From an uncultured beta proteobacterium (GTDB lineage: Bacteria; Pseudomonadota; Gammaproteobacteria; Burkholderiales; Rhodocyclaceae): a DNA stretch of 38,230 nt. A program made the translations under genes and the position numbers. Below the pieces are notes generated by a model. The model ran no database searches. It was not told the origin of the DNA and was given only the letters and a program-made list of their open reading frames with translations. Below are positions 26,826 to 34,403 of the stretch, one piece after another (position 1 is the stretch's first letter; each line of letters opens with the position of its first letter). The stretch covers positions 1 through 38,230 of the forward strand of contig CAIVQO010000023.1 of the NCBI GenBank assembly GCA_903908065.1, given 5' to 3'.

Positions 26826-27911
26826 TCAGCGCTCGTCGAACGACAACACCACCTTCTCGGTCAACGGATGGGCCTGGCAGGCCAGCACGAAACCGTTGGC
26901 CACTTCGGCCTTGTCCAGCGCGAAGTTTCGCTCCATGCGCACCTCGCCTTCCATCACCTTGCAGCGACAGGTTCCGCACACGCCGGAAGTGCAGGAGAAG
27001 GGCACTTCCAGCCCGGCCGCCGAGGCGGCGTCGAGAATGCTGGGCTGGTCCTTGCTGAAATCGATTTCGCGGCGCAGGCCGTCGCGCACGATCACCACCT
27101 TGGCCCTCTCGGCATCGCCCGGCTGGGCTTCGTGCACCACGGCCCCGACCGGGGTCGCCGCTCCCGGCGCCACGCCAAAGCGCTCGATGTGGATGCGCTC
27201 CGGGGGCACGCCGGCGGCAAGCAGCGCGGCCTCGGCTTCGTCGTTCATCTGGAAGGGGCCGCAGACATAGACGTGGTCAAGAGTCGGCGCCGGCACCACG
27301 GTGGCAAGGAACTCGCCGATCTTGTCGCGGTTCATCAGGCCGGAATTGATCGGCGCGTCGGTCGGCTCGTCGGAGAACACGTGTTGCAAGGACAGCCGGG
27401 TCATGTAGCGGTTCTTGAGATCTTCCAGCTCTTCCTTGAACATGGTCGAACGCAGCATGCGGTTGCCGTAGATCAGGGTGAAATGGCTCTTCGGCTCACG
27501 CGACAGCACCGTCTTCATGATCGAGAGTATCGGCGTAATGCCGCTGCCGCCGGCGATACCAACATGGTGACGGCGCGATTCCGGCTCGATCGGCACGAAG
27601 AATCTGCCTTGCGGCGCCATGACGCTGATGCGGTCGCCCGGCCTGACGCTCTCATTGATCCAGTTGGAGAACACGCCGCCCTTGACGCGGCGCACTCCCA
27701 CGCGCAGCTCGCCATCATCGACGCCGGCGCAGATCGAGTAGGAGCGGCGCAGGTCCTGGCCATCAATGCGGGCGCGCAAGGTCAAATACTGGCCCTGGGT
27801 GAAGCCGAAGGCCTCACGCAGTTCAGGCGGCACCTCGAAGCTGAGGATGCTGGCCTCGGCGGTGTCGGGCTCGATGGATTTGACCCGCAGGTCGTGGAAG
27901 AGCGCGCTCAT
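26826..27911 (-). CDS. paaE: Phenylacetyl-CoA epoxidase reductase subunit
   Basis: A 361-aa flavin/iron-sulfur reductase that passes NADPH electrons to the PaaA diiron site. The N-terminal FAD/NAD(P) part has RRSYSICAG (flavin) and GIAGGSGITPILSIMKTVL (pyridine nucleotide), and the C-terminal plant-type [2Fe-2S] domain has Cys307, Cys312, Cys315 and Cys345 (CTSGVCGTC and VLACQAHP). The ATG at 27911 overlaps the paaD stop by 4 nt, which fixes the start. It is the last gene of paaABCDE. Confidence 0.96.
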   Translation of the reverse strand: MSALFHDLRVKSIEPDTAEASILSFEVPPELREAFGFTQGQYLTLRARIDGQDLRRSYSICAGVDDGELRVGVRRVKGGVFSNWINESVRPGDRISVMAPQGRFFVPIEPESRRHHVGIAGGSGITPILSIMKTVLSREPKSHFTLIYGNRMLRSTMFKEELEDLKNRYMTRLSLQHVFSDEPTDAPINSGLMNRDKIGEFLATVVPAPTLDHVYVCGPFQMNDEAEAALLAAGVPPERIHIERFGVAPGAATPVGAVVHEAQPGDAERAKVVIVRDGLRREIDFSKDQPSILDAASAAGLEVPFSCTSGVCGTCRCKVMEGEVRMERNFALDKAEVANGFVLACQAHPLTEKVVLSFDER

Positions 27912-28420
27912 ATGGGCTTGAAATGTTCGAAGGGTTCGCGGCAATCGAGGCAGCGGTGCAGGGACTTGCAGGCGGTCGAGCCGAAGGCGGAAAGTTGTTC
28001 GGTGCGCGGGCTGTCGCAGCGCGGGCAGGGCACGGCGGCGGTACGGCGGCCGACCAGGCGGATAGGCTGCGCACCTTCGGGCAGCGCCGGGCCGGGCGGC
28101 GCAATCCCGTACTCGCGCAGCTTGCGTTTGCCCTCCTCGCTGATCCAGTCGCTGCTCCAGGCCGGCGCACGACGCGTGAGCACGCGCGCCGGGCCGAGAC
28201 CTGCCGCGACCACCGCGTCAAGCACGTTCTGTTCGATCAGCTCGGTGGCCGGGCAGCCGCTGTAGGTCGGCGTCAGCACGACTTCCAGGCCGTCATCGCG
28301 TTCATTGACCTCGCGCACCAGGCCGAGATCGACCACCGACAGGGCCGGGACCTCTGGGTCGAGCACCTCGGCCAGCGCGGTCCAGGCGGCATCGACGCGT
28401 GAGGCGGTGGCCACGCTCAC
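27908..28420 (-). CDS. paaD: Phenylacetate degradation protein PaaD (DUF59/MIP18-type, Fe-S assembly)
   Basis: A 170-aa accessory protein needed for a functional epoxidase, probably for cofactor maturation. The N-terminal DUF59 domain shows LDPEVPALSVVDLGLVREV and TPTYSGCPA with the conserved Cys; the C-terminal zinc ribbon has CPRC and CLDC, ending in EPFEHFKPI, which is typical of PaaD. It overlaps paaC upstream and paaE downstream by 4 nt each. Confidence 0.95.
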   Translation of the reverse strand: MSVATASRVDAAWTALAEVLDPEVPALSVVDLGLVREVNERDDGLEVVLTPTYSGCPATELIEQNVLDAVVAAGLGPARVLTRRAPAWSSDWISEEGKRKLREYGIAPPGPALPEGAQPIRLVGRRTAAVPCPRCDSPRTEQLSAFGSTACKSLHRCLDCREPFEHFKPI

Positions 28421-29190
28421 CAGGCGCCTCCGGGGTAGGCGCGTTGCAGGTACTGCATCTCGGCCAGCAGATAACCCATGTGCTCGGAATGGCGACCGAC
28501 CTTGCCCGTGCTGCGAAACTTCGTCGACTCGGGCAGCGCCAGGCCGGCTTCACCCAGCACCTCTCCCATCTCGGCCAGCCAAGGCTCGCGGAGGCTGGAC
28601 CAGGCCGGGCCGAGGCCGCTGGCCTCGGCGGCCGCATCCACCGTATCGTCCTCGAACAGCTCCGGCAGGTAGGGCGCGATCTGCGCCAGCGCCGCCTCGC
28701 AGCGGCGACGCGATTCTTCGGTGCCATCACCCAGGCGCACCGCCCAGTCGGCGGCATGCTGCTGGTGGTAACGCGCTTCCTTGAGAGCCTTGCCGGCGAT
28801 CGCGGCAAGCTCGGCATCGCGGGAATCGCGCAGACGTTCCCAGATCAGTTTTAGCCAGGTCGAAAGCACCAGATTGCGCAGGATGGTGAAGGCGAAGTCG
28901 CCGCGCGGCAGTTCGGCCAGCGTCGGGTTGCGATAGGCGCCCTCGTCACGCAGGAAGGCGAGCTGGTCTTCGTCGAAGCCCTTGCCACTCTTCTGTCCCG
29001 CCAGTGTCAGCAACGCACGTGATTGGCCAATCAAGTCCAGCGCCATGTTGGACAGCGCGATGTCTTCCTCGAGGATGGGCCCATGGCCGCACCACTCGCC
29101 AAGACGTTGGCCCGAGATCAGGCAAGTGTCGCCCAGGCGCAGCAGGTAGTCGAGTTCGGGCGTCGCCGGAATTTGTATCGATGCTTGCAT
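28417..29190 (-). CDS. paaC: Phenylacetyl-CoA epoxidase structural subunit PaaC
   Basis: A 257-aa ferritin-like helical protein, the non-catalytic partner of PaaA in the 1,2-epoxidase complex. Recognisable parts are YLLRLGDTCLISGQRLGEWC, then LTLAGQKSGKGFDEDQLAF and EARYHQQHAADWAVRLGDGT. It lies 9 nt after paaB and overlaps paaD by 4 nt. Length agrees with characterised PaaC proteins. Confidence 0.95.
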   Translation of the reverse strand: MQASIQIPATPELDYLLRLGDTCLISGQRLGEWCGHGPILEEDIALSNMALDLIGQSRALLTLAGQKSGKGFDEDQLAFLRDEGAYRNPTLAELPRGDFAFTILRNLVLSTWLKLIWERLRDSRDAELAAIAGKALKEARYHQQHAADWAVRLGDGTEESRRRCEAALAQIAPYLPELFEDDTVDAAAEASGLGPAWSSLREPWLAEMGEVLGEAGLALPESTKFRSTGKVGRHSEHMGYLLAEMQYLQRAYPGGAW

Positions 29191-29199
29191 GGCGCGGCC

Positions 29200-29490
29200 T
29201 TACATCTGATCCACAGAATCCGGCAGCTTGTAGAAGGTCGGGTGGCGATACACCTTGTCCTCCGCCGGATCGAACAGCATGTCCTTGTCGCCCGGATCGC
29301 TGGCGACGATCTGGTCCGAGCGCACCACCCAGACGCTGCTGCCTTCCTGACGCCGGGTGTAGACGTCGCGCGCCATCTGCACCGCCATCCTGGCGTCGGC
29401 GGCATGCAGGCTGCCGCAATGCTTGTGGTCGAGGCCAGCCTTGGTGCGGACAAAGACCTCCCACAGCGGCCATTCGTTTTCGGTGCTCAT
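29200..29490 (-). CDS. paaB: Phenylacetyl-CoA epoxidase subunit PaaB
   Basis: A 96-aa small subunit that bridges PaaAC heterodimers. [20 protein letters not shown] and [15 protein letters not shown] are characteristic. The ATG at 29490 has AAGGAG upstream and overlaps the paaA stop by 4 nt; the longer frame to 29601 is an extension into paaA. Confidence 0.94.
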   Translation of the reverse strand: MSTENEWPLWEVFVRTKAGLDHKHCGSLHAADARMAVQMARDVYTRRQEGSSVWVVRSDQIVASDPGDKDMLFDPAEDKVYRHPTFYKLPDSVDQM

Positions 29491-30491
29491 GCTGCTTTCT
29501 CCTTTCTCGCTTGCTTGCGCGAATGCGCCAGCGCCGCCTCGCGCACCCATTCGCCCTCTTCCCAGGCGGCGACACGCATGGCAAGCCGTTCGCGGTTGCA
29601 CGGCCCCTCGCCGCCCACCACTCGCCAGAACTCGCTCCAGTCAATGGTGCCGAAATCCCAGTGCTGGGTTGCCTCGTTCCAGCGCAGGTCCGGATCGGGC
29701 AGGCTGACGCCGAGCACCTGCGCCTGCTGCACGGTGGCGTCGACGAACTTCTGGCGCAGCGTATCGTTGGAAACGCGCTTGATGCCCCAGCGCATGCCCT
29801 GCGCCGAATTCGGGCTCTGGTCATCGGGTGGGCCGAACATCATCAGGCAGGGCCACCACCAGCGATTCACCGCGTCCTGCACCATGGCCTTCTGCGCTTC
29901 GGTGCCGTTTTGCATCATCGCCAGCAGGCTGTCGTAACCCTGGCGCTGGTGGAAGCTTTCCTCGCGGCAGATGCGGATCATGGCGCGGGCGTAGGGCGCG
30001 TAGGAGCAGCGGCAGATCGGCACCTGGTTCATGATCGCCGCGCCGTCGACCAGCCAGCCGATGGTGCCGACATCGGCCCAGGTCAGCGTCGGGTAGTTGA
30101 AGATCGAGCTGTACTTGGCCTTGCCCGAGTGCAGGGAATCCAGCATCTGGTCGCGGCTCTGGCCCAGGGTCTCGGCGGCGGCGTAGAGGTAGAGGCCGTG
30201 GCCGCCCTCGTCTTGTACCTTGGCCAGCAGGATCGCCTTGCGTTTGAGCGTCGGCGCGCGGGTGATCCAGTTGCCCTCGGGCAGCATGCCAACGATCTCG
30301 GAGTGCGCGTGCTGGCTGATCTGGCGCAGCAGGGTCTTGCGGTAATTGTCCGGCATCCAGTCCTTGGCTTCGATGAAATCACCGGCGTCGATCCGGTTGT
30401 CGAAGCGCTGCTGGAGTGCGGCCTCTTCGGCCGTGCGCAGGGCGGGCTGACCGCCCTCCTCGCGCATGGTGTCCATGGCTTGGGTGTACAT
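29487..30491 (-). CDS. paaA: Phenylacetyl-CoA 1,2-epoxidase catalytic subunit PaaA
   Basis: A 334-aa ferritin-like diiron monooxygenase subunit that epoxidises the ring of phenylacetyl-CoA. The iron-ligand motifs DEGGHG (94-99) and REESFH (176-181) and the preceding [16 protein letters not shown] are present. The ATG at 30491 with AAGGA 7 nt upstream gives the family's usual start (MYTQAMDTM); the frame is open to 30578. It is the first gene of paaABCDE. No paaK, paaG, paaZ or paaJ is in the window, so ring opening and the lower pathway must be encoded elsewhere, or shared in part with the beta-oxidation operon. Confidence 0.96.
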   Translation of the reverse strand: MYTQAMDTMREEGGQPALRTAEEAALQQRFDNRIDAGDFIEAKDWMPDNYRKTLLRQISQHAHSEIVGMLPEGNWITRAPTLKRKAILLAKVQDEGGHGLYLYAAAETLGQSRDQMLDSLHSGKAKYSSIFNYPTLTWADVGTIGWLVDGAAIMNQVPICRCSYAPYARAMIRICREESFHQRQGYDSLLAMMQNGTEAQKAMVQDAVNRWWWPCLMMFGPPDDQSPNSAQGMRWGIKRVSNDTLRQKFVDATVQQAQVLGVSLPDPDLRWNEATQHWDFGTIDWSEFWRVVGGEGPCNRERLAMRVAAWEEGEWVREAALAHSRKQARKEKAA

Positions 30492-30551
30492 GCTGCGTCC
30501 TTCGGCTCTGCTGTTGCGGGGCGCCGGCGCGCCCTGCCGGGATGCGCCAAC

Positions 30552-30606
30552 GTGATACATTTTGATAATTTTTAACAAATATAGTGTATCACTTACACCG
30601 TGTCAA
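30552..30606 (-). promoter_or_regulatory. paaABCDE promoter with embedded inverted-repeat operator
   Basis: On the minus strand a perfect -35 TTGACA (30606-30601) and -10 TATATT (30583-30578) are separated by exactly 17 nt. GTGATACA and TGTATCAC (30552-30559 and 30585-30592) are exact reverse complements: one lies between -35 and -10, the other about +12 to +19 downstream. The core is TGATAC-N27-GTATCA, similar in layout to the TGATTC-N27-GAATCA arrangement I recall for E. coli PaaX. A repressor responding to phenylacetyl-CoA is the natural reading. Confidence 0.7.
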
Positions 30607-30726
30607 TTGAAATCTAAAGCACTGACAAGCGGCCGCCCCTAACCGTCGTGCCGACATTCCCGCCGCACTAAGGATTTGCCGTGATCGTCCGTAAATACAG
30701 GTGTGATCCGACAGGAGCCCGCCATC

Positions 30727-30864
30727 ATGATGTTCCGAGTCAACTACAAGGGAATGCAGAAGTTCATCGGCCGACTGGAACTGGCCTATGCCTACCTGGC
30801 CGAAAACTGGGGCTCGGCATCCAAGGCTTATGAGATCGGGGTCAAACTGGAACGCGTACTCTGA
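30727..30864 (+). CDS. Small hypothetical protein (45 aa)
   Basis: ATGATG at 30727 opens a 45-codon frame ending at TGA 30862-30864. AGGAG (30713-30717) lies 9 nt upstream, which is good translational support. The peptide (starting MMFRVNYKGMQKFIGRLELA and ending VKLERVL) is basic/amphipathic, mostly helical, with several aromatic residues and no membrane segment. I do not recognise it. It is alone on the plus strand between the paa promoter and the convergent hydrolase gene. Confidence 0.5.
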   Translation: MMFRVNYKGMQKFIGRLELAYAYLAENWGSASKAYEIGVKLERVL

Positions 30865-30963
30865 CCGGATGAGGCCGCCAGCCGGGATGCGCGCGATTGG
30901 CTCGTCTCCAGGAGCATCGGCAGAGCGGAGACCACTTGCCCACGACGCGCCCACGACGGCGGA

Positions 30964-31857
30964 TTACAGCGACAGCTCCATGCCCTCGCGCGACAGGAGG
31001 TAAGTCGTTTCGCCACCGGTCGCCGTGACACCATTCGCCGCCAGCGCGGCCGCGAATGCGGCCTCGAGCGCATCGTCAGTTCGCTCCGGTTCGTGATGGG
31101 TGCAGACCAGTGTCTTCACCCCCAGACGACGCCCCCAGCCAATGCTGCCTTCGAGCGTGCCGTGCCCCCAGCCGAGCTTGTTCTTGTATTCGGCCGTAGT
31201 GTAGGAACTGTCGGCGATCAGGATGTCGAGGTCGGCCAGCGCCGCGTCGAGATGGGCCTGCTGCTGGTCGATGATTTGCTGAAACTCGCCGTAGCCCTCG
31301 TCTTCCGGGGCATAAATGTTGAGCCAGGGCTCGTGGTCGCCGGTAAAAAATACCGACTTCCCGTTGCAGTCGATTCGATAACCGAAATTGACCACCGGGT
31401 GATTCAACAACAGCGGAGTTACCTTGGCATCGCCTATCGTCACCGGCTCGCCGACCGTCAGGTTGCGGTAGTCGATATTGGCCTTCATCTCGGCTTCGCG
31501 CACCGGAAAAAAGCTGTATTGGAGCTGGACCTCCATGACCTGCTCGATTCCACGTTGCGACACGATGTCGAACGCACCGTGGATGCGGACCTTGTTGCCG
31601 GGGATGTACAGCGGGGTGAAGAAGGGCAGTCCCTGAATGTGGTCCCAGTGGCTGTGGGTAACGAATATGTTGGCCGGGGCCGGGGGCGACTTCAATAGTT
31701 GCTGGGCCAGAGGAAAAATGCCGGTGCCTGCATCGAGGACGATCAGGTGTCCGTCGTCGCTCCTAACTTCAATGCAGGTGGTATTGCCACCGTAGCGCAA
31801 GGTCGGTTGGCCAGGCGACGCGATCGATCCGCGCACGCCCCAGAAGCGGACTTTCAT
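30964..31857 (-). CDS. Metallo-beta-lactamase-fold hydrolase
   Basis: A 297-aa metallo-hydrolase beginning MKVRFWGVRGSIASPG, a start shared by a group of MBL-fold phosphodiesterase-like proteins. The metal motif is THSHWDHIQGLPF (HxHxDH); later ligands are in LLLNHPVVNFGY, FFTGDHEPW and CTHHEPERTDDA. Substrate is unknown; cyclic-nucleotide or phosphodiester cleavage is typical for relatives. The ATG at 31857 fits the family start; the frame is open to 31911 and would overlap the upstream HDOD gene. It is last in the leftward array and follows the HDOD gene by 10 nt. Confidence 0.85.
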   Translation of the reverse strand: MKVRFWGVRGSIASPGQPTLRYGGNTTCIEVRSDDGHLIVLDAGTGIFPLAQQLLKSPPAPANIFVTHSHWDHIQGLPFFTPLYIPGNKVRIHGAFDIVSQRGIEQVMEVQLQYSFFPVREAEMKANIDYRNLTVGEPVTIGDAKVTPLLLNHPVVNFGYRIDCNGKSVFFTGDHEPWLNIYAPEDEGYGEFQQIIDQQQAHLDAALADLDILIADSSYTTAEYKNKLGWGHGTLEGSIGWGRRLGVKTLVCTHHEPERTDDALEAAFAAALAANGVTATGGETTYLLSREGMELSL

Positions 31858-31867
31858 GCCCGCGAAC

Positions 31868-32731
31868 TCATTCGTGCGCCACCTGGGCGAAAACCATCGC
31901 CTCGTCGACAATCTTGTCCAGCGCGCCCATACGATCGATTACGGCATCGAGATCATCGCCAAAACGATGCGGTGCAATGGCCGCCTCGCCGGTGCGCCAT
32001 GGGTTTCCGCTATCACCCACTCCTCGCAGACGCACGATCTGGTCGGCGGTACGCAGGCAGTCTAGGAGTGCCGATTGAACCTGCGGATTGTGGTGGTCAC
32101 GAATGCAGTCCACCAATTCGACCGGGAAGGTCCAGCGATGGGCGAGCATGGCACCCACCACGCCGTGATCGATGCCTATGATCCGGCTTTCAGCGTCGTG
32201 CAAGGGAATGCCTTGCTCGGTCGAGTACCGCATTGCTTCGCTGAATTCCGCCGGCAGGAACTGGGCCAGGACGATCTTGCCAAAATCGTGCAGCAGCCCG
32301 GCCACGTAACAATCGCCAGGCTCGAGTTCATCGCGCGCGAAAAGCTGCCCAAGGTGACGGGCGACGCCCGCCACTACCAGCGAATGCAGCAGGTAGCGCT
32401 GGACGTCGAATCCGGCCGTCGTGGTGCGAGGCAGGATGCCGACGGCAGCGAATCCCAGCGCCAGGTTCTTGACCGTATTGATGCCGAGATAGACCACGGA
32501 CTGGCCAACCGAGGTGATCTTGTTGGGCAGGTTGTAGTACGCGGAATTGATGACCTTGAAAATCTTCATGGTCATCACCGGGTCCTTCTCGATCACGCCG
32601 ACGATTTCCTTCGGCGGGCAATTGATATTGCGCGTCAACTCCAGCACGCGCTGCACGCTGCGCGGAAAGGCCGGCATGCGTTCGACCGCATGGCCCAGTT
32701 TGCGCTCCAGTTCGGGAGTCAGTTCGCTCAA
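31868..32731 (-). CDS. HDOD-domain protein
   Basis: A 287-aa HDOD protein (residues about 15-215; MPAFPRSVQRVLELTRNI, VIEKDPVMTMKIFKVINSAYYNLPNKITS, VVYLGINTVKNLAL). GLLHDFGK keeps an HD-like pair. HDOD proteins act as non-enzymatic adaptors in signalling. No ATG gives a full domain: the first usable start is TTG at 32731, since the frame runs back to the upstream gene's stop at 32774 without an ATG or GTG; an internal ATG (residue 19) would trim the domain edge. It follows the TauD-like gene by 42 nt. Confidence 0.82.
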   Translation of the reverse strand: MSELTPELERKLGHAVERMPAFPRSVQRVLELTRNINCPPKEIVGVIEKDPVMTMKIFKVINSAYYNLPNKITSVGQSVVYLGINTVKNLALGFAAVGILPRTTTAGFDVQRYLLHSLVVAGVARHLGQLFARDELEPGDCYVAGLLHDFGKIVLAQFLPAEFSEAMRYSTEQGIPLHDAESRIIGIDHGVVGAMLAHRWTFPVELVDCIRDHHNPQVQSALLDCLRTADQIVRLRGVGDSGNPWRTGEAAIAPHRFGDDLDAVIDRMGALDKIVDEAMVFAQVAHE

Positions 32732-32773
32732 TTCGTCGACGGCCTCGGAAATGCCGTCGATTATACGGACCGC

Positions 32774-33676
32774 TCAGGCGGCGGCCGTCACCGTAGTTTC
32801 CGCAACCCGCTCGTGGTAACGCGCCCGATACAAAAGGCGGCGGCGCTCCGGCGTCTCGGTGAACCCCGACCGGTCGTGCAGCACGTTGTTGCAGACCAGT
32901 CCCATGCCGGGCTCCAGTCGGCCATGCAGGGTCCACGCCGTGGGCGCCGCCAGGATGCGGGCAAGGGCGGCCACTGCTGCGCGGGTAGCCTCATCGTTGC
33001 GCCATTCGATGCTGACCGTGCGCGCCGTGTAGCGCATGTGCAGGAAGCCCGCTTGATCCACCGAAAATACGGGGCCTGGCTGGGCCGCACGGGCGACGCC
33101 AGTGTCGTCCATGCGCGCCGGGATCACCATGGCATCGTCGCGCGACAGCGCCCGAATGTGGTCGGGGTTTTCGTCGCGCAGCAGGATGTAGGCGAGTTCA
33201 TGGTCCAGCAACTGGTTTTCGCCGCCGCCGGCCGCGCTCTGTACGCAGTGCAGGATCAGGCCGCGCACCGTGCGTTCCGGCCTGTTGTAGTAGCCGTCGG
33301 TATGCCAGCGGATCGGTTTGTCGGTATAGGGAATGAATTCGCGCCGCTCGCTGCGTTCCTCGGCGCCGCGTACCGAGATCGGCGAAATCGCGTCGTCGTC
33401 TGTCAGCCAGTGGCTGTCGAGCCGATTGAGCCCAAGCTGACGACCGAGCTGACGGGGGATCTCCTTGTCCGCATCGCCCACGGTGTTGCTGGTGTAGATC
33501 GCCATGTTCGCCGTGGCGCAGCGCTCCAGCAGCGTGGCACGCTCGGCCGGGGCAAGGCGACGCGGATCGTCAAGCGCGACGAGGATATCCTCGACGCGGC
33601 GCGGCGCAGTGTCGAGCTTGCGTTCCCGCCAGGCGGCATAGGCGGAGCGATCGGCCAGATCGAAGGGATTACTCAC
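32774..33676 (-). CDS. TauD/TfdA-family Fe(II)/2-oxoglutarate-dependent dioxygenase-like protein
   Basis: A 300-aa jelly-roll oxygenase. Iron ligands are His125 and Asp127 (IRWHTDGYYN) and His267 (NNVLHDRSGF), with Arg278-280 placed to bind 2-oxoglutarate. The start is GTG at 33676, overlapping the preceding gene's end by 8 nt. TauD relatives release sulfite from sulfonates such as taurine or hydroxylate other small molecules. Its place in an array with TusA- and DsrC-type genes, opposite dsrAB, suggests an organosulfur substrate, but that is inference. Confidence 0.83.
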   Translation of the reverse strand: MSNPFDLADRSAYAAWRERKLDTAPRRVEDILVALDDPRRLAPAERATLLERCATANMAIYTSNTVGDADKEIPRQLGRQLGLNRLDSHWLTDDDAISPISVRGAEERSERREFIPYTDKPIRWHTDGYYNRPERTVRGLILHCVQSAAGGGENQLLDHELAYILLRDENPDHIRALSRDDAMVIPARMDDTGVARAAQPGPVFSVDQAGFLHMRYTARTVSIEWRNDEATRAAVAALARILAAPTAWTLHGRLEPGMGLVCNNVLHDRSGFTETPERRRLLYRARYHERVAETTVTAAA

Positions 33677-34274
33677 CGGAAACGCCGTCCCGTGGGCGCC
33701 GACTTTTCACAGTCTCGGGGTGGAACAATCCACCCAGGGTCTTCTGCAGGATCTTGATCGCCTCGGGCGATTCGATTTCCATGACCTGGTCCACGGCCCA
33801 CAAGCGATCCTTCTCCGGCAGGGTGTCCTTGATGCAGGCGGCGAAGCAACGGCGAAAGCCGAAATCCGGCCCTGCCGCATCGAAGCCGAACTCGGCATAC
33901 TCGTCGCTGCGCCGGTTGTAGAGTTCGAGGAAGTTGCGACCGGCGGCGCCGGGTGCGAGATCGGGCAACAGAGCCTCACGCGCCTCTTCGACCATCCCCG
34001 CCAGGCGCTTCACCAACGCCACCGTGAATTCGGCGCGCGATTCCGGCTCCAGGTCGTCGTGGGCTATCCGATCGGCCGAAAGCGCAAGAAAGCAGAGGTA
34101 TTCGCAAACGAAATCGAACCAGCCGCGCCCGACCTCGATGTCGTAGTCGGCCTGGCGCATGCGGGTAATCGACTCCTGCCCCAGCTTCCAGGCCAGCATG
34201 GCAATCACGCTGGCGTGCTCGGCCATGGCGCGCGGCCGGCCGGAGTGGAAGCTGTTTCGTAGACGGAGAGCCAT
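33669..34274 (-). CDS. Unknown helical protein in the sulfur-gene array
   Basis: A 201-aa protein, largely alpha-helical (FDFVCEYLCFLALSADRIA, EFTVALVKRLAGMVEEAREA, ending IKILQKTLGGLFHPETVKSR). No signal peptide, membrane segment or known motif is visible and I do not recognise the family. I chose the ATG at 34274 because the frame above it runs into G-rich repeat sequence. It overlaps the TauD-like gene by 8 nt, so the two are probably made together, and it lies 117 nt after the DsrC-like gene across a hairpin/G-quadruplex region. Confidence 0.7.
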   Translation of the reverse strand: MALRLRNSFHSGRPRAMAEHASVIAMLAWKLGQESITRMRQADYDIEVGRGWFDFVCEYLCFLALSADRIAHDDLEPESRAEFTVALVKRLAGMVEEAREALLPDLAPGAAGRNFLELYNRRSDEYAEFGFDAAGPDFGFRRCFAACIKDTLPEKDRLWAVDQVMEIESPEAIKILQKTLGGLFHPETVKSRRPRDGVSGE

Positions 34275-34311
34275 CGGTTTCCTTGTTCGAGCACAGCGAG
34301 CTAACTGGTCA

Positions 34312-34343
34312 CCCCCGCCCGGGCGGGGGCCGGGGGGTGGGGG
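34312..34343 (+). repeat. GC palindrome with G-quadruplex motif
   Basis: CCCCCGCCCGGGCGGGGG (34312-34329) is a perfect 18-bp palindrome. Its right half runs into further G-tracts, so 34321-34343 reads G3-N1-G5-N2-G6-N1-G5, a canonical four-tract G-quadruplex motif on the plus strand (C-rich in the mRNA of the leftward array). It resembles the dispersed C/G-run intergenic elements common in betaproteobacteria; only one copy is in the window. Confidence 0.6.
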
Positions 34344-34359
34344 CAATCTTTGCGCCCTA

Positions 34360-34403
34360 GGCGGTTACTAACTCCGCCCAAGAGGGCGGAGTTAGTAACC
34401 GCC
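34360..34403 (-). terminator. Long perfect hairpin at the 3' end of the DsrC-like gene
   Basis: GGCGGTTACTAACTCCGCCC (34360-34379) and its exact reverse complement (34384-34403) form a 20-bp stem with a 4-nt loop. The stop codon (34392-34394) and last codons of the DsrC-like gene lie inside the stem. There is no U-tract, so it may be a processing or attenuation element between the TusA/DsrC part and the rest of the array. Confidence 0.55.

Noticed and set aside
26727-28265. 512-codon plus-strand open frame opposite paaE/paaD
   Set aside because: Antisense to well-identified paa genes, low-complexity His/Arg/Gly composition and no ribosome site.
29004-30575. 523-codon plus-strand open frame opposite paaA/paaB/paaC
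   Set aside because: Shadow of the paaABC coding bias; no motif.
32075-33757. 560-codon plus-strand open frame opposite the HDOD and TauD-like genes
   Set aside because: Antisense composition artefact; the minus-strand proteins carry clear family motifs and short overlaps.
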